Assembly (NCBI GenBank): GCA_937942965.1 | Contig: CALDGN010000388.1 | Span: 1-8,979, forward strand | Reading direction: 5' to 3' | Source of the DNA: an uncultured Acidimicrobiales bacterium | GTDB taxonomy: Bacteria; Actinomycetota; Acidimicrobiia; Acidimicrobiales; UBA10347 | Length of the DNA stretch: 8,979 bases | Shown: positions 1-5,768 of the stretch, in pieces | How the letters are laid out: the number at the start of each line of letters is the position of its first letter | Numbering within the stretch: the stretch's first letter is position 1 | Notes under the pieces: model-generated | Seen by the model: only the letters and a program-made list of their open reading frames with translations | Told to the model about the DNA's origin: nothing | Database searches by the model: none | Translations under genes and position numbers: made by a program

Positions 1-908
1 CCCAGTTCTACGAGCGCGAGATCACCGTCTACCGCCACATGCGAGACAGCCTCGGCGTGAACATTCCAGATCATCTCTACTCCGAGATGGACCCGGACCC
101 GGCGCCGTGGATCGAGCGGCCGCTGCTTTTCCTCGTCGACAAGCTGCCGCTGGGCGGAGTGAACCGCACGCTCGATTTCCTGTTGAAGCTCGGCCTGCGA
201 GAGAAGCGTCGCTATGTGCTGATCATCAGCGACATCGACGACGCCCGGCCACCGACCCAAGCCGATGGCGGCTCGCTCGAAGACGCGCATGCCGCTCTCA
301 AGGTGCTGGCGAAATGGCACGCCACGAACTGGATGTGCGAAGACCTCGTCGCCCAGCACAAGCGGCTCTGGTCCGTCGATCGAGCCCATCGCGTGTTCCA
401 GGCTCGCTACGTCAAGAACCTGCCCGGCTTCATCGCACAGACTGCTGGGTCCGTTGGGCCCGCCACGCTCGCCCGACTCGACCGGATCCAAGACCGACTG
501 CCCGAGATCGTGACCAAGCTCGGCGCTGCGCCGTGGACGCTGTTGCACGGCGATTACCGCCTCGACAATGTGCTGTTCCGCGACAACGGCGACCTGGTTG
601 TCCTTGACCTCCAGGCGCTGCTCTACGGGCGTCCGGCGGTTGACGTCGCCTACTTCATCACGACCGCACTCGACCCAGAACACTCCAGCGAAGAACAAGC
701 CCTGCTGCGGACTTATCACGACGCACTCGTTGCCGAGGGCATCAACGCCCTCGACTACGACACACTCGTGGCCGACTGCGAACTGGCCAAAGAGCTCTTC
801 GCTCATCGGTTCATCAGCGCAGCAGACATCCTCGACACCGAAGTGTCCGGCGACCGTGACGACCTGCTCGACGTGATGCAGGTGCGGGTCTTCGGCTGGC
901 TGAACTAG
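1..908 (+). CDS. Phosphotransferase family protein (aminoglycoside/ecdysteroid-kinase-like), 5'-truncated
   Basis: Partial gene: the reading frame is open from base 3, so the start and the N-lobe, including the ATP-binding lysine region, lie left of the window. The first visible residues, QFYEREITVYRHM, match the region following the nucleotide loop in APH-like kinases. The catalytic Brenner motif HGDYRLDN is encoded from base 546, and the metal-binding Asp lies in VLDLQ (bases 600-614), followed by the family-typical GRPAVDVAYFI. Most relatives have DWQ at that place; here it is DLQ. The family transfers phosphate from ATP to small hydroxylated substrates such as aminoglycosides, choline or steroid alcohols; the substrate cannot be read from sequence. 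The protein is soluble and cytoplasmic, with no signal or membrane segment seen. Stop TAG at 906-908. A monooxygenase gene follows on the same strand 117 bp later, so shared metabolism is possible but unproven. Confidence 0.85.
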   Translation, partial: QFYEREITVYRHMRDSLGVNIPDHLYSEMDPDPAPWIERPLLFLVDKLPLGGVNRTLDFLLKLGLREKRRYVLIISDIDDARPPTQADGGSLEDAHAALKVLAKWHATNWMCEDLVAQHKRLWSVDRAHRVFQARYVKNLPGFIAQTAGSVGPATLARLDRIQDRLPEIVTKLGAAPWTLLHGDYRLDNVLFRDNGDLVVLDLQALLYGRPAVDVAYFITTALDPEHSSEEQALLRTYHDALVAEGINALDYDTLVADCELAKELFAHRFISAADILDTEVSGDRDDLLDVMQVRVFGWLN

Positions 909-923
909 AGGAGCACCCGTAAC

Positions 924-939
924 GCCGCTGAGCGGCTTT
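924..939 (+). terminator. Weak hairpin with short T-tract after the phosphotransferase gene
   Basis: A 5-bp GC stem (GCCGC at 924-928, GCGGC at 932-936) with loop TGA is followed by TTT. It starts 15 bases after the stop codon. The stem and T-run are short for an intrinsic terminator, so it may only attenuate transcription into the monooxygenase gene. Confidence 0.35.
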
Positions 940-961
940 CTGGGTCCCCGTTCAGAAGCCA

Positions 962-990
962 TTGCGCGACGAGCCTCGCAGTACTAATTT
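962..990 (+). promoter_or_regulatory. Candidate promoter for the flavin monooxygenase gene
   Basis: TTGCGC (962-967) and TAATTT (985-990) are separated by 17 bp and lie about 35 bp ahead of the GTG start, in a locally AT-richer patch of an otherwise GC-rich sequence. Each box has two or more mismatches to the sigma-70 consensus, so this is a weak proposal from spacing and position alone. Confidence 0.25.
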
Positions 991-1012
991 CGGTGTTGGC
1001 GGAAAATTGAAG

Positions 1013-1018
1013 AAGGAG
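1013..1018 (+). promoter_or_regulatory. Shine-Dalgarno AAGGAG fixing the GTG start at 1026
   Basis: AAGGAG lies 7 nt ahead of the GTG at 1026. The nearby ATG at 1019 is out of frame with the monooxygenase, so this site decides for the GTG start. Confidence 0.7.
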
Positions 1019-1025
1019 ATGCGTC

Positions 1026-3113
1026 GTGGCGGAACGTGACGTACTGGCGGTACTGGGCTATCCAGCGTGGTTGGCCCCGGTGATGGTGTGGACGGCGGGA
1101 GCTTTGCTCGTTGCCGTGGTGGTGTTCAACGCCGTGCGGCCGAAATATCGGCGGCTGTTCGGTGCCCGAGCACCGCTCTATGCGCTTTGGAACTCGACGA
1201 TCCCATCGATCTGGGTGCAGATCTATCTGTGGCTTGCGCTCATCGTTCTCTGGACGCCGATCTGGTGGGCGGCGCGCGGTATCGCCGCGCTCACCGATGT
1301 GGGTACGGCGACAGGCTGGTTCGTCATTGCGTTCGGGCTCTTCTACGCAACGTGGCTCGTCCGAGGGTTCAGCGGGCGCAGCGTCAACCACGAGTTCGAT
1401 CATCTGCTGGCGAGCGACGATGTGCCCGTTAGCGACGCCAAGCGCGTCGCCGTCATCGGCGCGGGCATGGCGGGTCTTGTTGCCGCCAAGGAGCTTCGGG
1501 AAGAGGGCCACGATGTTGTCGTGTTCGAGCGGACCGGCGGCCCGGGCGGCGTGTGGGCGTCGAGCAAGTCGCGTGGCGGTATGGCGTGGGCTTCGACGAT
1601 GACGTCGACCGGAGCGCTCAACAGCACCCTGTCGGATTCGGTCGCCGAGATTCACCACCCCGACCATGAGCTCTTTCCCCATCACCTGAACCGGGCTGAG
1701 TTCCTCGGCCTGCTCGAGAGCTACCAAGAACGCCACGGTGTCTTCGACGGTTCGCTGCGGTGCAACAGCGAGGTCGAGACCATGGCGAAGCTTCCGGGTG
1801 ATCGATGGTCGCTACGGGTGCGGAATCACACGACCGACATCGTCGAGGACGAGGTCTTCGACGCGGTGACGATCTGCACCGGGCTGAACAAGGAATCGTT
1901 CACGCCAACCATCGAAGGCCAGGACCGATTCGCAGGCCCGCAGTTTCATGTCGAGGACTATCGGCCTGCCGATGCCGAGCGATTCGTGGGCAAGCGGGTA
2001 CTTGTCATTGGCATGGGCGAAACCTCGTCTGATGTCGTCAAGGAACTGGCCGACACTGGCGCCGAGCACGTCTACGTCTCGCAACGCGGACCGACGTGGA
2101 TCATCCCACGAGACGTCGGCAGCTTGCCGCCTGACCACATCGAGAATCGGCTGATTCACGACGGACCGATGTTCCATCGCTTCGCCATGCTCGTCACCGG
2201 CGTGGCTCCGTTCGGGCTGTGGCCGTTGCTGCGCCCGACCCGGGTCAAGGTCCATCCGTTCCGATACATGTTCCGCATCCTCGTCATGCACCATCCGAAG
2301 AAGTGGCTGCTCTGGCGCTTCGGTTCGCTCAACTGGACGAAGTCCGACAACCTGTATTTCGCCATTGAGAGCGGGCGGGCCACGGTCGTACGAGGTGTTG
2401 ACCGTCTCGAGGAACACCGAGCCTTCTTTGCCGACGGTCGAGAAGAAGACATCGACGCAATCATCTATTGCAGCGGCTATCGGCCAGGAGCGTCCTTGCT
2501 TCCGCCGTCGCCCGGCGCAACTGACGGCGAGGTCGAGTCGCCGCGATCGGCACGAGATCTGTACAAGCTGACGATGTGTCCAGATCATCCGAATGTCGCG
2601 GCAGTCGGCTTCGCTCGAGGCCAGATCGGAGCGATCACGCTGAGCACCGACATGCAGGCACGGTGGTGGGCGCTCGTCGTGTCCGGCAAGCGGAGTCTTC
2701 CCGACCAGGCGACGATGCGAGCCGAAGCAGCGAAGATGCGCCACAACATCCGCCGCTTCCACCAGCCGACGCGAACGACGTTGTGCTTTGCCTACTCCAT
2801 CGCTCGCAATGAAATCGGTTGCGAACCGGACCTGTTCAAGATCTTCCGGACCGACCCCAAGTTCTGGTTTGCGCTCTTCATGGGTCCGATCTGCGCTGCC
2901 CATTTCCGGCTACGAGGCCCACACGCCACGCCGGGTCTGGTGCGCGAACAGATCATGCGGACGAATGCTGTCCAGAGCGAGGACTATGTGGACAGCATCG
3001 ACATCTTGTCCGGCGCGCTGCCGATGGCGACGCTCGTGACGCCGGCGTTTGGGGCTTGGAGCCGGTTGCTTCCGGGCTTCAACGCGCAGAACGCCACCCG
3101 GAGCTACGTGTAA
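1026..3113 (+). CDS. Membrane-anchored flavin-containing monooxygenase (FMO-like, 695 aa)
   Basis: Class B flavin monooxygenase: it binds FAD and NADPH and inserts one oxygen from O2 into a soft nucleophile or carbonyl; substrate unknown. Visible motifs are the FAD Rossmann fingerprint VIGAGMAG (residues 143-150) with downstream GGPGGVW, the FMO signature FAGPQFHVEDY at 302-312 (FxGxxxHxxxY; Y rather than the W of Baeyer-Villiger enzymes), a second nucleotide site VIGMGETSSD near 327-336, and an ATG-type segment IIYCSGYRP at 479-487. Typical FMOs are roughly 450-530 aa. The surplus here is mostly N-terminal: residues 1-130 hold three predicted membrane helices (about 17-37, 62-84, 96-114). 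The GTG start is supported by AAGGAG 7 nt upstream. The stop is only 7 bp from the stop of the convergent lipoprotein gene. General class is near certain; anchoring and substrate are inference. Confidence 0.92.
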   Translation: MAERDVLAVLGYPAWLAPVMVWTAGALLVAVVVFNAVRPKYRRLFGARAPLYALWNSTIPSIWVQIYLWLALIVLWTPIWWAARGIAALTDVGTATGWFVIAFGLFYATWLVRGFSGRSVNHEFDHLLASDDVPVSDAKRVAVIGAGMAGLVAAKELREEGHDVVVFERTGGPGGVWASSKSRGGMAWASTMTSTGALNSTLSDSVAEIHHPDHELFPHHLNRAEFLGLLESYQERHGVFDGSLRCNSEVETMAKLPGDRWSLRVRNHTTDIVEDEVFDAVTICTGLNKESFTPTIEGQDRFAGPQFHVEDYRPADAERFVGKRVLVIGMGETSSDVVKELADTGAEHVYVSQRGPTWIIPRDVGSLPPDHIENRLIHDGPMFHRFAMLVTGVAPFGLWPLLRPTRVKVHPFRYMFRILVMHHPKKWLLWRFGSLNWTKSDNLYFAIESGRATVVRGVDRLEEHRAFFADGREEDIDAIIYCSGYRPGASLLPPSPGATDGEVESPRSARDLYKLTMCPDHPNVAAVGFARGQIGAITLSTDMQARWWALVVSGKRSLPDQATMRAEAAKMRHNIRRFHQPTRTTLCFAYSIARNEIGCEPDLFKIFRTDPKFWFALFMGPICAAHFRLRGPHATPGLVREQIMRTNAVQSEDYVDSIDILSGALPMATLVTPAFGAWSRLLPGFNAQNATRSYV

Positions 3114-3120
3114 CGCCGCG

Positions 3121-3708
3121 CTAGAGGTCGTCGATCGTTATCGAGCGGCCGGTGACGAAGTTGTACGAGTCCACGACGAGCTGCAAGGTGATCTCGGCTT
3201 CTTCGGCGGACTGCGGTGTGTAGAGCATCACCATGCCTTCCCACATGTCTTCGCTGGCAACCCACGGATGGAACTCGGCCCACTTCGTCTCGATCGCCTC
3301 GAGCGCTCGCTCGAGGGGGAGCACGAGATGCAGGCTTCCGTCGGGGTGAATGTGCGCGAACTCGCGCTCGCGCAGCGTCACGAACGGAGCACCGGCGGCC
3401 GGTTCGAGCCAGAGTGCGTCGGTGCCCTTGATCGAGGTGATCGACTCGCGTCGCTCGACGTCGGGAAGCGAGAAGATCTGGCGCCGGAGCTCCGCGTCAA
3501 CTTCGGGCACGGGATCGACGAACACCTGGACGTGGGGGACCGAGTAGGTCGTCTCGGTTCGGGGCCCGGGGCGCACCGGAAGCGTCCGCTTCTCAACGGG
3601 CTCGCCGACGACTGGTTCGTTGGCAACCGGCTCGCTCGAACCGCACGTGGCGAGCATCGCCACACAGATCAGCAAGCCGATCGTTGATGCTCGAAGCCGG
3701 GGCAGCAC
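3121..3708 (-). CDS. Exported lipoprotein-like protein of the fungal-luciferase (Luz) / DUF5519 family
   Basis: 195 aa from a GTG start with a perfect AAGGAG 8 nt upstream. Residues 1-22 form an export signal: a basic start, a hydrophobic stretch and Cys22 in LATC, a lipobox-like site with an atypical Thr at -1. A Pro/Glu-rich linker follows to about residue 45. The C-terminal half carries the pattern I recall from fungal luciferase Luz and its bacterial relatives: REFAHIH (115-121), SLHL (125-128), WAEFHP (143-148), MLYTP (161-165), then an acidic helix and SYNFVTG. Fungal Luz (about 267 aa, also with an N-terminal hydrophobic segment) oxidises 3-hydroxyhispidin with light emission; bacterial members have no role known to me. 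Conserved His119, His121, His127 and His147 are candidate functional residues. The gene is coupled to the exporter gene upstream. Family assignment is from memory of motifs; light emission is not implied. Confidence 0.75.
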   Translation of the reverse strand: MLPRLRASTIGLLICVAMLATCGSSEPVANEPVVGEPVEKRTLPVRPGPRTETTYSVPHVQVFVDPVPEVDAELRRQIFSLPDVERRESITSIKGTDALWLEPAAGAPFVTLREREFAHIHPDGSLHLVLPLERALEAIETKWAEFHPWVASEDMWEGMVMLYTPQSAEEAEITLQLVVDSYNFVTGRSITIDDL

Positions 3709-3713
3709 GACGA

Positions 3714-5108
3714 TTACTCCTTAGTCCGGTGGCGGCCGAGTCCGTGGTGCTCGTGGCGGTCGCCGTGCACCCGCAGCGCGAATGAGCGTCGCCCTCCAGC
3801 GGCTCGCTGTGCCAGTGCGCAGACAGGCCCGTGCTCCCGGTGGGCGTGTTGGGCGCCGGGCAGTTCTTCGCCGGTCGCAGTGGCCAGAATGCCGGCACTT
3901 GCGAGCGCCGTCAGCGCCGTGAGCAGCGCGGTGCCGGCGGCGAGCCAGATGGTGACGCCGCCTCCGAATGCTGCATAGGTCGCGCCGGCGACGATCGGAG
4001 CGATCGTCGAGGCGAGCGCCGACACGCTGGTGTTGATGCCTTGGACCTGGCCTTCTTCGCGCTCGTCGGCGGCTTGAGTGACCACCGACTGCAGCGTGGG
4101 CAGCACCAGCGCCAGCCCGACGTTGACGAGGAACGACAACGGGAGGAACACAATCACCGATGTCGGGAGCCGGACGAAGAACAGGGCAAACGGCAAGATG
4201 ACGAGGCCCGCCAGCAACGTTCCCACGTCGCCGAGGCGCTTCTCGAAGAACCGAAGCGTCACCATCTCGTTGAAGATCAGGAATACGCCGGTCGCCAACA
4301 TGAGCAGCCCGACCGACGCCTCGCTCACGCCGAGCTGGTCGACGTACCAAAGCGCCATGATCGTCGTGTAGCCACCGAAGGTGAGGGTGAAGAGGCCTTG
4401 GATGGAGAACAGCCGGTAGAGGGTGCTGCGCCCGGTCAACGTCCGGGCCTTGCTGATCAGGTTGAGTTGGTGGAGCGGGTTGGCGTCGAAGTGGGCTGAA
4501 CGCTTCTCGGGAGGAAGCGATTCGGTCAACGTGACCGTCATCCAGATCAGCGTGCCGGTCGAGATCGCCACCGCCAGGATCGCCGGTCCGAGGAAGCCGA
4601 GCGACGAGGCGGCGCTGTAGGAGCCCATCGCCGGACCGAACAGCAACGCCACGCCAGCGATCGCGCCTTGCATCGAGAAGACGCGCGTGCGGGCGTCCTC
4701 GTCGACGATGTCAGCCAGGTACGCCGCAGCAACCGAGGCGTTGCCTCCGGTCAAGCCGTCGACGACCCGTGACAGCGCAATGAGTGCGAGGGCGAAACCG
4801 GCAGAGTCGGTGACGAAGTACGCGGCGCCGAACAGCACCCAGCTCGCGGCCGTGCCTGCTTGGGATACGAGCAGGATCGGACGACGCCCCCGATGGTCAG
4901 CGAGGCTCCCGAGAATCGGTGCGGCGAAGAACTGGGCGGCGGGATAGGCGGCGATGAGCAGCGCGAACACGAAGTCCGACTGGCCAAGGTCACGGACCAC
5001 GAACGGCAGCACCGGGATGAGCAGCGTTCCGCCAATCGCATTGACGAATGTCAGCAGCAGGATCGGCCGTGCCTGGCGGGGGATGTTGTCGAACACTGGC
5101 GCCGACAC
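3714..5108 (-). CDS. TetA-like MFS exporter (DHA1 type, 12 TM)
   Basis: Proton-driven efflux pump of the inner membrane, probably for a small hydrophobic compound. Numbered from the chosen GTG at 5108 (464 aa), helix 1 starts near residue 15, motif A GSLADHRGRR is at 67-76 between helices 2 and 3, and R114-VVDGLTGGN with AAYLADI resembles the helix 4/5 region of TetA-class tetracycline exporters. About twelve hydrophobic segments alternate to residue 420, with a longer central loop. The tail of roughly 45 residues contains eight His (421, 423, 426, 448, 452, 454, 455, 460), unusual for the family. The start is uncertain: a TTG at 5186 would add 26 polar residues, neither has a clear SD, and the GTG gives the usual short N-terminus. 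The gene is followed after 5 nt by the Luz-family gene and diverges from the Cys-rich gene. Confidence 0.85.
   Translation of the reverse strand: MSAPVFDNIPRQARPILLLTFVNAIGGTLLIPVLPFVVRDLGQSDFVFALLIAAYPAAQFFAAPILGSLADHRGRRPILLVSQAGTAASWVLFGAAYFVTDSAGFALALIALSRVVDGLTGGNASVAAAYLADIVDEDARTRVFSMQGAIAGVALLFGPAMGSYSAASSLGFLGPAILAVAISTGTLIWMTVTLTESLPPEKRSAHFDANPLHQLNLISKARTLTGRSTLYRLFSIQGLFTLTFGGYTTIMALWYVDQLGVSEASVGLLMLATGVFLIFNEMVTLRFFEKRLGDVGTLLAGLVILPFALFFVRLPTSVIVFLPLSFLVNVGLALVLPTLQSVVTQAADEREEGQVQGINTSVSALASTIAPIVAGATYAAFGGGVTIWLAAGTALLTALTALASAGILATATGEELPGAQHAHREHGPVCALAQRAAGGRRSFALRVHGDRHEHHGLGRHRTKE
3717..3722 (-). promoter_or_regulatory. Shine-Dalgarno of the Luz-family gene, embedded in the exporter's last codons
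   Basis: On the minus strand AAGGAG forms the last two sense codons (Lys-Glu) of the MFS gene, followed at once by its TAA stop and, 8 nt after the SD, the GTG of the next gene. This layout predicts translational coupling and fixes the GTG start at 3708. Confidence 0.7.
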
Positions 5109-5283
5109 TACGTGCGCCGTGCGCGTCGGGCGAACGCTTGTCGCAGACTGTCCAAACCGCACCCGATTGGTTCGTGGCCAACACAAGTCGGGTGGCCAGC
5201 GTCACGACGGCAGTGTGCTGGTCGGCATCGTCGCAGGCCGGCCCGATCGTCATCGTGGAGTCACACCGAACAAGGACCCCCCG
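5109..5283. promoter_or_regulatory. Divergent intergenic region between exporter operon and Cys-rich secreted gene
   Basis: 175 bp that must hold the promoters of both divergent units. I see no convincing -10/-35 pair on either strand. The notable element is GTGGCCA occurring twice in direct orientation (5174-5180 and 5192-5198, 18 bp apart), each containing the palindrome TGGCCA, which could be paired operator half-sites. AAGGA at 5272-5276 is the ribosome binding site for the ATG at 5284. If the exporter starts at the upstream TTG, the gap shrinks to 97 bp. Confidence 0.4.
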
Positions 5284-5691
5284 ATGAACGTCTTCAAGAA
5301 ATCAGCAGCCCTGCTCGTCAGCCTCCTCCTCGTGTTGACGACGCTCACCGCGCTTTCGACCCCGACCGCTGATGCGGCGCCTTGGGAATGTCCGGCCGGC
5401 TCGTTCGAGGACGGAAACGGCAAGTGCCGTGTGCCGGTTGCGGACACCGTTGCCTGTCCCGAAAAGGCGCTCGGCGTACCTGGCGGTTGCTACGTATTCG
5501 TCGACGCAGACGAGTCCGAACCCGGCACCTCTCGGTGCCCAGTCGGCTCCATCGAGGACGGAAACGGCAAGTGCCGGAAGCCGGTCGCCGATGTGGTCGT
5601 CTGCCCGAAGGGCGCCCTTGGCGTGCCGGGTGCTTGCTACGTCTTCGTAGCGAAGGTCTCGGGGAAGACGATCGGGATCGCACTTCGCTGA
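5284..5691 (+). CDS. Small secreted protein with two tandem four-cysteine blocks (135 aa)
   Basis: ATG start with AAGGA 7 nt upstream. Residues 1-31 are a textbook Sec signal peptide: KK at 5-6, a Leu/Val core, and cleavage predicted after ADA (29-31). The mature 104 residues are two copies of one block with a 49-residue period. Cys36, 48, 58 and 69 are matched by Cys85, 97, 107 and 118, so the spacing 11-9-10 is identical. Shared words are EDGNGKCR, PVAD, ALGVPG and CYVFV. The DNA repeat is visible too: a 24-bp stretch at 5406-5429 recurs unchanged at 5553-5576. Eight cysteines in an exported protein suggest disulfide-locked modules. I do not recognise the family. The gene diverges from the exporter/Luz-family operon, which hints at a shared envelope role but does not prove it. 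Confidence 0.85.
   Translation: MNVFKKSAALLVSLLLVLTTLTALSTPTADAAPWECPAGSFEDGNGKCRVPVADTVACPEKALGVPGGCYVFVDADESEPGTSRCPVGSIEDGNGKCRKPVADVVVCPKGALGVPGACYVFVAKVSGKTIGIALR
5406..5576 (+). repeat. Internal tandem duplication within the Cys-rich gene
   Basis: A 24-bp sequence at 5406-5429 is exactly repeated at 5553-5576, 147 bp (49 codons) downstream, and the flanking codons still encode similar residues. This marks an in-frame duplication of a four-cysteine block, with the EDGNGKC segment the best conserved at DNA level. Confidence 0.8.
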
Positions 5692-5708
5692 TCTTCGCTC
5701 GACGAAGA
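5692..5708. terminator. Hairpin between the convergent Cys-rich and DHA2 genes
   Basis: A 6-bp inverted repeat, TCTTCG (5692-5697) and CGAAGA (5703-5708) with a 5-nt loop, lies directly after the stop of the Cys-rich gene and faces the end of the convergent MFS gene. No T-run follows on either strand, so it is a weak terminator candidate. The rest of the gap to 5768 shows nothing recognisable. Confidence 0.3.
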
Positions 5709-5768
5709 GAGCAGGCGGAGCGATATGGATGCACGACCATGTTGTGGGCGGCGATCCAGCGATGCTCG

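Noticed and set aside
984..1736. Minus-strand open frame of 250 codons overlapping the monooxygenase start
   Set aside because: It is antisense to the clearly coding membrane and FAD segments, has low-complexity Arg/His composition, and shows no motif.
1812..2903. Long open frame on the minus strand (363 codons) inside the monooxygenase gene
   Set aside because: The plus strand frame carries all FMO motifs. The antisense product is rich in Arg/Asp/His with no domain, as expected for the reverse of GC-rich coding DNA.
3049..3687. Plus-strand frame of 212 codons opposite the Luz-family gene
   Set aside because: The minus frame has an ideal SD, a signal sequence and family motifs. The plus product has none and overlaps the monooxygenase 3' end.
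3831..4499. Plus-strand open frame of 222 codons opposite the TetA-like exporter
   Set aside because: It is highly charged Arg/Glu/Gln sequence, typical antisense of a hydrophobic membrane protein.
5109..5186. N-terminal 26-residue extension of the TetA-like exporter from a TTG start
   Set aside because: There is no SD, the composition is polar and Arg-rich, and helix 1 is already preceded by enough residues from the GTG at 5108. Left as a possible alternative.
1026..5691. A complete bacterial bioluminescence cluster
   Set aside because: There is only a Luz-family protein. No hispidin synthase or caffeoylpyruvate hydrolase-like gene is seen, and the monooxygenase is of a different class from H3H.
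5284..5691. Cys-rich gene as a lanthipeptide or bacteriocin precursor
   Set aside because: It has a classical Sec signal peptide with an ADA cleavage site and a duplicated globular-looking block. There is no modification enzyme or leader-type cleavage motif nearby.
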